64,000 nt of DNA from a virus, in the IMG/VR virus record IMGVR_UViG_3300033149_004116, positions 36,023 to 100,022 of that record. The stretch is one strand, 5' to 3'. This document shows positions 49,881 to 56,490 of the stretch, piece by piece. The position numbers and the translations under genes were made by a program. The notes beneath the pieces are model-generated. The model saw only the letters and a list, made by a program, of their open reading frames with translations. It ran no database searches and was not told where the DNA came from. How positions within the stretch are numbered: position 1 is the stretch's first letter; every line of letters starts with the position of its first letter.

Positions 49881-51203
49881 TTATTCCCTCAAAGGCTTCA
49901 TATCAAAATCGTTTGGAATTTTAATTCCCAAAACATCAAGAATTGTGGGAGCCATTTCTAAAGAATGTGCCGTTCTTTCTTCCGCCGATCTCGTATTAGT
50001 AGCATAGAATCCGTCTTTATGATTATGGTCGGCATAATTATCGTGCGTTCTCATCAATCCCCCCGTGACGCTTGTCCAATGAATTTCAAAACCGTCTGCT
50101 GGTATTGCAAGCATATCAGGCATCCATTTCAAATATTTCCCCTTCCACAATTTCTCTCTCCATTTAAAATCTTTAAAGACATGATTTTGAGATATTGGAT
50201 CAACAAAGTTAATTAACTCATTAGATATTTTTTTAAGCAGTTCTCTTCTCTCCGAGGTTGATAACAATCCGTCAATTCTATCATCATTTGCTACTATGCC
50301 TCCAAGTCCTATCGTCCATAATTTTGTTTTACTAAAATTTATTTTAGGTAATATTACTCCCCCATCAATATATACATTAATAATTCTTCTAATAGAATTA
50401 TTCAAGGATAATAATCCCCTCCTGTAAAAATAACTATTCATATAAAATCCAGAATTTGTCCTCCTCATACCGTGATCGCATACTACAAAAATTTTTACAT
50501 CTTCTTTTATATTTTCTTGAACGCTCTTCCATATATTCATACAAGTTCTTCCTACAGAATCATATATTTGTTTTAAATATATTTTTCTTAATGGATCATC
50601 TGAATTGAGAAATCTATGTTGAATCCTATCTAACTCTAAGAAGCCTATAATTGCACAATCCCAATCGGACTGTAAAAGAAGATTCTGTGCTATTATTTCT
50701 TCGTTCATCAATCTCCGAATGAAGTAGGAAAAGAATTGTTCATCATTCTGTGAGAGAAATTCTTCAGGTCTCCAAAATTGAGAAATTTGAGATTTTATTT
50801 GTTCTGGATAACACCAATTCCCTCCTGTAGAATCAAAACTTGATATCATAACTCCATTTATAGGTTTGACGGGATAAGTTAGTGGAATGTTGAATATGAC
50901 TGATTTCAATCCCTCTCTATCTAAAATATCCCACAAACAGTCCCCTTTAATTAGTCTCGAACCTGCCGAGAACGAATCTACCAGAGAATTTTTTTGATTA
51001 ATCATGTAGTTACCCGTCTTTCCAGGATTCTTCCCCGTGAAAAATGCTGGCCATCCTATGCTCGTAGTTGCAGGAAGGGGAACTTCTAATTCTCCATATC
51101 TACATTCCTCAAATAATTTTGAAAAGAAAATATTATCTCTAGCAACCTCCTTAATTACTGAGAACGTAGCTCCATCCAATCCAAAAACTAGAACTTTAGT
51201 CAT
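49881..51203 (-). CDS. Alkaline-phosphatase-superfamily phosphodiesterase
   Basis: I chose ATG 51203 (MTKVLVFGLDGATF) because GGAGG lies 8 bases upstream. The 440-residue enzyme belongs to the type I phosphodiesterase/pyrophosphatase group: FGLDGAT provides a metal Asp, PLPATTSIGWPAFFTGKNPG the nucleophilic Thr, FLELDRIQHRF and VVCDHGMRR further metal ligands, and YADHNHKDGFY the last His. Cytoplasmic archaeal relatives cut nucleotide sugars or phosphodiesters. In a virus rich in glycan genes it may trim NDP-sugars or host surface groups, though no signal peptide is present. It overlaps the methyltransferase by 8 bases. Confidence 0.88.
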   Translation of the reverse strand: MTKVLVFGLDGATFSVIKEVARDNIFFSKLFEECRYGELEVPLPATTSIGWPAFFTGKNPGKTGNYMINQKNSLVDSFSAGSRLIKGDCLWDILDREGLKSVIFNIPLTYPVKPINGVMISSFDSTGGNWCYPEQIKSQISQFWRPEEFLSQNDEQFFSYFIRRLMNEEIIAQNLLLQSDWDCAIIGFLELDRIQHRFLNSDDPLRKIYLKQIYDSVGRTCMNIWKSVQENIKEDVKIFVVCDHGMRRTNSGFYMNSYFYRRGLLSLNNSIRRIINVYIDGGVILPKINFSKTKLWTIGLGGIVANDDRIDGLLSTSERRELLKKISNELINFVDPISQNHVFKDFKWREKLWKGKYLKWMPDMLAIPADGFEIHWTSVTGGLMRTHDNYADHNHKDGFYATNTRSAEERTAHSLEMAPTILDVLGIKIPNDFDMKPLRE

Positions 51204-51855
51204 TATTTTTCCTCCACACGTCTCTTTTAGCATTTTTAGCTAGGAAAATCATAGCCCATAATTGTTTTGTATCTTTTTGAATAATCCCTTGAAGCAATAC
51301 CTGTCCAGATATTTTAAATTCGTCACATATTAATTTTATTTCATTTAGGGCATCTTCTGGAGATTCGTAGTAATGTTCGTCCTCCTCCTTTGTTTTTATT
51401 GGAACTGTATATATCACAACACCATAAAATTTGGCTTTATCAATCATATTTTTAATTACCTTTCTTCGGACGTTCTCATCCAAAAAATGTTCGACCAAAC
51501 CATCTGAAAAGATGATGGAGAATTTTTCATTCTCTATTTTTTCCAGAGTTCTAGCATCATCATTTATAAGGTTGAATTTGAATTGAGGGAAGTTATTGTG
51601 GACTTTTAACAGCATCTCTGGAAGAATATCAACGACTGTAACATTACAACCATAAAGTGCAAAACAAGCCGACCACTTCCCTCCGCCCGATCCCACCTCT
51701 AGAACATCATCATATTTTTCAAGCTCTATATAAGTTCTAATTGCTTCAAACCAAGGAGTCTGAATGAAGTTTATGAGACTTTCTGGAGTTTCCTCATAGG
51801 TGGCGGGATTCCATCTTTCTCTTATTTTTTCAAGATATTTTGAGGAATCTTCCAT
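51196..51855 (-). CDS. Class I SAM-dependent methyltransferase
   Basis: This 219-residue methyltransferase has DDVLEVGSGGGKWSACFALY (motif I), NVTVVDILPEML (acidic loop) and FSIIFSDGLVEHFLDENVRR (motif IV with VEHF). It resembles small-molecule or sugar methyltransferases. It starts at the edge of the non-coding hub and is followed by the phosphodiesterase with overlapping ends. Confidence 0.85.
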   Translation of the reverse strand: MEDSSKYLEKIRERWNPATYEETPESLINFIQTPWFEAIRTYIELEKYDDVLEVGSGGGKWSACFALYGCNVTVVDILPEMLLKVHNNFPQFKFNLINDDARTLEKIENEKFSIIFSDGLVEHFLDENVRRKVIKNMIDKAKFYGVVIYTVPIKTKEEDEHYYESPEDALNEIKLICDEFKISGQVLLQGIIQKDTKQLWAMIFLAKNAKRDVWRKNND

Positions 51856-52083
51856 ATTTTATAATAACGAAACCTTCATATATAAGGATTTTGATTTTTC
51901 CGCCTGACCCAAAAAATCTTATCCTTTCAATTAAAAAATAATATAATACCTCGAACTCTTTAGATTTAATTTTAATATTTAATTTTAATTGATCCGTAAC
52001 ATTTAAATATGCGAATTTTTATATATTATATAGTATATGCTCGCGCGTAGGTAGTTGAAACCATAATAATCCTTCTTACTATT

Positions 52084-52097
52084 ATTCCTATAGGAAT
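52084..52097. promoter_or_regulatory. 14-bp palindrome ATTCCTATAGGAAT
   Basis: This is a perfect inverted repeat in the non-coding hub, a candidate operator. The ribbon-helix-helix gene at 52394 is the nearest DNA-binding protein gene. Confidence 0.45.
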
Positions 52098-52145
52098 ATT
52101 TTAAATGAAGTTTTTAAATCCTCCCTAATTTCTGCTCTTATAAAA

Positions 52146-52180
52146 TTTTTTCACCACCGAAGGTTCTACGGCGACTTCAA
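52146..52180 (-). repeat. Intergenic repeat element, copy 2
   Basis: On the minus strand it reads TTGAAGTCGCCGTAGAACCT then TCGGTGGTGAAAAAA. It faces copy 3 across a 40-base spacer, so the two can form a long hairpin or cruciform with most of about 33 positions paired. Confidence 0.75.
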
Positions 52181-52201
52181 GCATCTAATTTTATATCATA
52201 A

Positions 52202-52255
52202 TTAGCTAAACTTAGCGTGGTGAAGTCGCCACAGAACCCTCGGTGGATAAAAATT
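52202..52255 (+). repeat. Intergenic repeat element, copy 3
   Basis: It reads TTAGCTAA, an 11-base spacer, then TGAAGTCGCCACAGAACCCT and CGGTGGATAAAAA. The TTAGCTAA to TGAAGTC distance (19 bases) is the same as in copy 1, which shows that the unit extends over about 53 bases. Confidence 0.75.
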
Positions 52256-52393
52256 TTTTATTTGACAGCCTTTTAATGAAATATTATAAAAAATTGGAGT
52301 ATCATCAACTTCTTGAGGAATATTCGTTAAGGAATTTTATTGAGCAAGGAAACTTTTATTAACAAGATATTATGTAAAATATTATGAAAAGAT

Positions 52394-52552
52394 ATGAAGA
52401 GAACAAGAAAATATACGACGATATCTGTCGATAAAGAGATCAAGGTAATTCTTAATTCCGTCAAGAATAGCTTGGAACTGGAGAGAGAAGAATTCGTTGA
52501 TATGAATGAGACGATTAAATACCTCCTTGAGCAGACAGGGTGGATCATCTAA
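52394..52552 (+). CDS. 52-residue ribbon-helix-helix regulator
   Basis: This short gene was read by hand. It encodes MKRTRKYTTISVDKEIKVIL, then a helix pair ending NETIKYLLEQTGWII. The KYTTISVDKE strand followed by two helices is the ribbon-helix-helix pattern of archaeal regulators. It lies between the repeat hub and the virion gene at 52714, so it could bind the repeats or control the late plus-strand genes. Confidence 0.7.
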   Translation: MKRTRKYTTISVDKEIKVILNSVKNSLELEREEFVDMNETIKYLLEQTGWII

Positions 52553-52647
52553 GTATATATTTGCCAACGAATTCAATTTTTTGAAATTCTGTTCAATTTT
52601 TAATATATTAATTTTTAATATAATTATGTAATATTCTATAAAACAAT

Positions 52648-52666
52648 AGAAGGTTTTATTAGATAC
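52648..52666 (+). promoter_or_regulatory. Putative late promoter element GAAGGTTTTATTAGATA
   Basis: This variant of the AAGGATTTATTA element, 48-66 bases before 52714, also shares the following GATA with the copy at 8225. It probably drives the 52.7-54.9 kb virion genes. Confidence 0.4.
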
Positions 52667-52713
52667 TTCAATTATTAACTTTATTTGATACAATTGAAAG
52701 GATGTGATAAATA

Positions 52714-53076
52714 ATGGGAAACATTCTTAGAAAACCTTACGCGAGGCAACTATCAAGATTCGTTCATAAGTTCTCTGGAAGTGGATGTCTTAATGCATCA
52801 TCTACAGTAGATCAGGTGATTACTTATCCAAGAACGGGATATGACTATGCTTGGCTGAGAACTGATCTTTCATTCACGGCGACAGATTCAAGGCTTGTGG
52901 AGCTATACATCTCTGGTTCTCGGCAGAATAAGATTTATTCCAATACTGAATCTGGTAACGATCTCATATTGCTCGGAGGATGGGAATACACCATCAATAG
53001 ATACGATCTTGTCAGACTCAAAGTTGGTGCAGCATCGGGATACGTTCATTATAAAATATTCACAGAGGAAATATAA
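52714..53076 (+). CDS. Probable virion protein
   Basis: This 120-residue protein is beta-rich with SGSGCLNASSTVDQVITYPR and SRLVELYISGSRQNKIYSN, and higher GC than regulatory genes. AAAGGATGTGAT precedes the start. It lies 16 bases before the fibre-like gene and probably is part of the same particle structure. No family is recognised. Confidence 0.6.
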   Translation: MGNILRKPYARQLSRFVHKFSGSGCLNASSTVDQVITYPRTGYDYAWLRTDLSFTATDSRLVELYISGSRQNKIYSNTESGNDLILLGGWEYTINRYDLVRLKVGAASGYVHYKIFTEEI

Positions 53077-53092
53077 ACTTGGGTGAGGAAAT

Positions 53093-54541
53093 GTGAAGAT
53101 TTCACGAGTAATCAGGAATGGAAGATACTACCTCATCTTCGATGGCGGAATAGATGTAGGAACCATCTCAACGACGGGAAACGTTACCATCGGTGGAGAT
53201 CTAACAGTTCAGGGCAATTTCATAGAACAATTAGATGAGTCTCTCCTTGGCGATCTCACTATGGGAACCGCCACACAGGCAGGCGGGGATATCACAGTTT
53301 ATAAAGATGGCTCTGGAAACAAAGCCTTCTTCCTAGATGCCTCTACGGGTCAGCTTCAGCTTCCGACGACGGGTTCAGGCGGAGGACTCAAGATTGGAGA
53401 TGTGGAAATATATGAGAGTACTTCTGGTGTTCTTGTTTTAGGCTCTGGCGATAGTTTCGGGGCGACGACATTCAGCGGCGATATCAACGTTGGTGCAAAC
53501 GCCATTCTTGATCTCGACTATATAAAAGGTAAGGACGCGGGTTCATTTACGATACAGTCCGAATATACAACTGGTGGAGCTACGGGAACCGACATTAAAC
53601 TTACTGTTCGTGACGTGGACGCCGCAAGCTGGGTCGATGTTATCACTATAAAGGGCGAGCCTACAGGAGCGGGGATTGATCCTTATGTGTTGCTAGGTGG
53701 AAATCTGGATATGTCTAATGCTTCCTACGACATTCTCATCCCAGATAATCAAGCAACGGCATTGGAAATAAAGGAAGGAACTAATGCTTACATAACTTTT
53801 AATAGCACCGATGGGAGCGAGCGGGTTACCATTAATAAGAACATGACCGCCGCATTAAACTTGACGGTTTCGAGTAGCTTTTACTTAGACGGACAAGCCT
53901 TATGGGGACTACAAGCCGATGGTAACAGCCTAACCATAAAAGGAAGAACGGCGTCGGCCGCACAGACAGACACCATAGTAATTCAAACAAGTAACGCATC
54001 TCACGGAGTGAACTTCTCCGACAGGATTCATATCGGTGGTGGAGCAGCAACTGTTGATATTGACATCTTAAATGCAAACCTCGACCTCGGCGGGAACCTG
54101 CTGAAGACGACAACTTACTATCTGAATGAAGTTGCTGGCGGCATCGGGGTACAGAAAATCTCTGATGATAGTTATGTTACACTCAAAGCTGGTGATTTAA
54201 ACATTCAGAATGCTGAAAACGCCATAAAGCTCGAAGCTAATGCGGCGAAGATCAAGGCGACAAATACGGATGGCTATTACGCGACTATCTGGGCAAGAGA
54301 TACAGGCGTCGGTCTTGTTGAGGTTGCAAGATTCGCGGGTGCGGCTGATCCATATTTCAGCATGGGCGGAAGTCAGGAGTTCAAGTTCACAAATGGCGGA
54401 TTGATGGGTTTATTCGGCGCAACTCCTGTAGCACAGCAGGCACATATAGCTGACGCGGATGGAACTTTGGCAGACATCACGACGAAGTTTAATTCATTAC
54501 TTGACAAATTAGAAGCATATGGATTGTTAGCAACTTCGTAG
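53093..54541 (+). CDS. Fibre-like virion protein
   Basis: The start is GTG 53093 with GGGTGAGGA upstream. The 482-residue protein is Gly/Thr/Asp-rich and beta-helical in flavour: ISTTGNVTIGGDLTVQGNF near the N-terminus, repeated 'L-x-L-G-x-N' turns in the middle (LLGGNLDMSNASYDILIPDN), and a C-terminal block typical of tail or head fibres (GLMGLFGATPVAQQAHIADA, then FNSLLDKLEAYGLL). That block is common at the ends of phage fibres and surface proteins with a trimeric stem. It may bind the host or cover the capsid. Confidence 0.75.
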   Translation: MKISRVIRNGRYYLIFDGGIDVGTISTTGNVTIGGDLTVQGNFIEQLDESLLGDLTMGTATQAGGDITVYKDGSGNKAFFLDASTGQLQLPTTGSGGGLKIGDVEIYESTSGVLVLGSGDSFGATTFSGDINVGANAILDLDYIKGKDAGSFTIQSEYTTGGATGTDIKLTVRDVDAASWVDVITIKGEPTGAGIDPYVLLGGNLDMSNASYDILIPDNQATALEIKEGTNAYITFNSTDGSERVTINKNMTAALNLTVSSSFYLDGQALWGLQADGNSLTIKGRTASAAQTDTIVIQTSNASHGVNFSDRIHIGGGAATVDIDILNANLDLGGNLLKTTTYYLNEVAGGIGVQKISDDSYVTLKAGDLNIQNAENAIKLEANAAKIKATNTDGYYATIWARDTGVGLVEVARFAGAADPYFSMGGSQEFKFTNGGLMGLFGATPVAQQAHIADADGTLADITTKFNSLLDKLEAYGLLATS

Positions 54542-54549
54542 GTGATCTA

Positions 54550-54900
54550 ATGCTCGTAAGACGAGAACCAGACTTGAAGGCAAATCCAAATGCACCATTT
54601 GAGATCCGACTCGATTCCAAGCCATTCCTTGAGTCCACTCTAAAAGGTCTGCCTAAGATCTCTGGTATTCTCAAGTACATCAAATACGCCTTTGTTGTCA
54701 TAGACAGAAGAGAGAATAAAGTATTAGTGTGGAAATTCGGAAATAAAATAACTCAAGTCTCTAAGTATTTCGATATTGCCTGCAAGCGCAGACTTGGAAT
54801 GACGGCAAAACAGATATACGAAAGGAATTGGAACCTTCGCAAGCGGGGCAAGAGAAATAGAAAATTCTTAAAGCGACGATTGGAGGCAATTTCCTTTTAA
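54550..54900 (+). CDS. Hypothetical basic protein following the fibre gene
   Basis: This 116-residue protein is very basic at its C-terminus (RNWNLRKRGKRNRKFLKRRL). The N-terminal half has EIRLDSKPFLESTLKGLPKI and a strand pair YAFVVIDRRENKVLVWKFG. It starts 8 bases after the fibre gene, with GTAGGTGATCT upstream, so it belongs to that operon. No family is recognised. Confidence 0.55.
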   Translation: MLVRREPDLKANPNAPFEIRLDSKPFLESTLKGLPKISGILKYIKYAFVVIDRRENKVLVWKFGNKITQVSKYFDIACKRRLGMTAKQIYERNWNLRKRGKRNRKFLKRRLEAISF

Positions 54901-54954
54901 TTTTTTATAGATATATTTAAATACTTGATTGAATATGAAATAGGTGAGAAATAA

Positions 54955-55212
54955 ATGATAAAATGTAGATGTGGGAGCATCACTTTCAGACTTTATTATT
55001 ACACTCCCACTTCCATAATGCTTGTCTGCTCTGAATGTGGAACACAATACAGACGAATTGGTGTTATTCCCTTTCCATTAGAAATTCAAGGTATATCAAC
55101 TCCAAAAGTTACAAAAGAATTAAAATTTAATGAGTCGGACATAGCAATTACCATAGCTAAATTGGAGGACAAAATAGACAAAATTGCAGAGAAGGTAGAA
55201 ATGGAGAAGTGA
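54955..55212 (+). CDS. Zinc-ribbon protein
   Basis: This 85-residue protein begins MIKCRCGSITFRLYYYTPTS and continues MLVCSECGTQYRRIG, a clear C-x-C...C-x2-C zinc ribbon, then an acidic helical tail. It starts 4 bases after GGTGAGAAAT and is followed by a coiled-coil gene after 4 bases. A nucleic-acid or protein-binding accessory role is likely. Confidence 0.65.
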   Translation: MIKCRCGSITFRLYYYTPTSIMLVCSECGTQYRRIGVIPFPLEIQGISTPKVTKELKFNESDIAITIAKLEDKIDKIAEKVEMEK

Positions 55213-55216
55213 TTTA

Positions 55217-55567
55217 ATGAGCAAAAAGAAAACAAAAGAGAAAATAAAAGAGGAAGTTTCTGAGGTTGAGGAGGAGAAGGAGATAAAAGAAATTTCTCTC
55301 TCCAAAAAAGAAATAAAGAAGATTGAACTTTCAATTAAAAGCAGAGAAAGATATATGAAGGATTTGGGGCAGTTGTATATGTCCCGTCTAAGTCTAATAC
55401 AGAATTTGAATTTGAGGGAGCAACAAGTTCTCTCTCAATTAAATAAGGCAAATGGAAAGTATGCTCTGTTAATTTCAAATTACAAATTCAAATACGGCTT
55501 GGATGATGATGAAAACTGGTTCTACAGAGACGGGAAGTTGGTTAAGGGAGAAGAGAGAGTTTTCTAA
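55217..55567 (+). CDS. Charged coiled-coil protein
   Basis: This 116-residue protein is Lys/Glu-rich (EEVSEVEEEKEIKEISLSKK) with a coiled coil at about residues 60-95 (LSLIQNLNLREQQVLSQLNK) and an aromatic acidic end (YGLDDDENWFYRDGKLVKG). The coiled-coil/acidic end could be a scaffold or DNA mimic. The last 4 bases overlap a convergent RHH gene. Confidence 0.55.
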   Translation: MSKKKTKEKIKEEVSEVEEEKEIKEISLSKKEIKKIELSIKSRERYMKDLGQLYMSRLSLIQNLNLREQQVLSQLNKANGKYALLISNYKFKYGLDDDENWFYRDGKLVKGEERVF

Positions 55568-55713
55568 TTTCGTCGATATGATTTCAAGAGATGATCAATC
55601 ACCTCGCTTAAATCCACGAAGCGATTATATCTCATCTCCAAATCTTTTTTAATATCTCCAAGTTCCCTTCTCGACTTGAGACTGATTGCAATTGTAGTTT
55701 TCTTTTCTTTCAA
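55564..55713 (-). CDS. 49-residue ribbon-helix-helix regulator, TTG start
   Basis: This short gene was read by hand. It encodes LKEKKTTIAISLKSRRELGD, then helices IKKDLEMRYNRFVDLSEVID and HLLKSYRRN, the standard archaeal ribbon-helix-helix pattern (TTIAISLKSR strand, two helices). Only a TTG start is available; TAA closes the frame upstream. TATA-like CTTTTATAAAAG lies about 35 bases upstream, and the TGGTTATAACCA palindrome lies in the divergent gap. It probably represses its own promoter and that of the gene at 55835. Confidence 0.6.
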   Translation of the reverse strand: MKEKKTTIAISLKSRRELGDIKKDLEMRYNRFVDLSEVIDHLLKSYRRN

Positions 55714-55785
55714 TTTTATCTTGTAATAAGAATCTCCCCTCTTTTATAAAAGTTTCCATTTGTGTTATTTTTCATTAAAATTTTG

Positions 55786-55797
55786 TGGTTATAACCA
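55786..55797. promoter_or_regulatory. Palindrome TGGTTATAACCA, candidate operator
   Basis: This perfect 12-bp palindrome lies between the divergent RHH gene (start 55713) and the gene at 55835, just before an AACTTATTAAC TATA-like box. A related palindrome is at 49145. It is a natural site for the RHH protein. Confidence 0.5.
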
Positions 55798-55834
55798 ATA
55801 AACTTATTAACTCCTTTGCCCGTATTTTAGGAGT

Positions 55835-56167
55835 ATGTCGTCGATGGATTTTATAAATTGTATGAAAAGCCTAATCAACATCCCCATTAAATTGCATTTT
55901 TGGCTTGGAGGAAGGGAGAATTCAATAGATGATGATCAAGTTTATGAATTCGTAGGAAAAATTAAAAGCATTGAGAGAGGAATAATAAAATTTGAACACA
56001 TTTTTAAACATTCGAAGGATATGGGAATTATTGAAACATACTTGAATATGAATTTTATAGTGATATGGTCTATTGATTTATTATCAGAAAATTACGATTT
56101 GACGAAATTGATTGTGAAATGCCCCCACTGCAAGAAGCCTCTCCGAATTGATAGAGCTAGGGGATAG
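55835..56167 (+). CDS. Hypothetical protein with C-terminal zinc knuckle
   Basis: This 110-residue protein has an Sm/beta-like N-terminal half (IPIKLHFWLGGRENSIDDDQ, VYEFVGKIKSIERGIIKFEH) and ends in VKCPHCKKPLRI, a single C-x2-C knuckle. Such small beta-barrel plus knuckle proteins may bind RNA. It is 6 bases from the next gene. Its promoter lies beside the TGGTTATAACCA palindrome. Confidence 0.55.
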   Translation: MSSMDFINCMKSLINIPIKLHFWLGGRENSIDDDQVYEFVGKIKSIERGIIKFEHIFKHSKDMGIIETYLNMNFIVIWSIDLLSENYDLTKLIVKCPHCKKPLRIDRARG

Positions 56168-56173
56168 TTCTAT

Positions 56174-56428
56174 ATGAATAGATGTCGGCACGATACTGTT
56201 TATCAAATTCTTCGCGAACTTCTTTTAAGCGATGGAATTAAAAAACACGACATATTTACCAAACTTAAATTGAATTATCAGTGGGGGAACAAATTCCTCA
56301 GACTTCTATATGATAATGGATTGATAATATCGCTGGGAGAGTTTAATAAAAAACACACCAGATATGATATAACTCCAGAAGGGGCATTATGGTTAAATTT
56401 TTACACACAAATAGAGGAAATGATGTAA
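56174..56428 (+). CDS. Winged-helix regulator
   Basis: This 84-residue protein is a small winged helix: DTVYQILRELLLSDGIKKHD, LNYQWGNKFLRLLYDNGLII (recognition helix) and the wing RYDITPEGALWLNFYTQIEE. The 'YxITPEGxxWL' ending is common in archaeal regulators of the HTH_45 type. It is convergent with the TerD-like gene and could control it. Confidence 0.78.
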   Translation: MNRCRHDTVYQILRELLLSDGIKKHDIFTKLKLNYQWGNKFLRLLYDNGLIISLGEFNKKHTRYDITPEGALWLNFYTQIEEMM

Positions 56429-56490
56429 TCTATTTTTGACTTGGTTATTTTGGTTATTTTATTCATCATAATTTTGAATTCTTGATTATT

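Larger units (their letters stand above)
51856..52393. other. Non-coding AT-rich hub with palindromes and repeats; possible origin or control region
   Basis: This 538-base gap has no convincing long gene. From left to right it holds AT-rich runs with TATATTATATAGTATATGC, the isolated GC-rich CGCGCG (52042-52047), a 14-bp palindrome (52084-52097), two inverted copies of the 53-base repeat (52146-52255), a T-rich block, and a 28-codon reading at 52276-52362 (MKYYKKLEYHQLLEEYSLRN) that I do not consider proven. It separates minus-strand genes on the left from plus-strand genes on the right, the kind of spot where an origin or switch would lie. Confidence 0.5.

Noticed and set aside
36728-52255. 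The 53-base repeat as a CRISPR repeat
   Set aside because: There are only three copies, far apart and in both orientations, with no regular spacers and no cas1/cas2.
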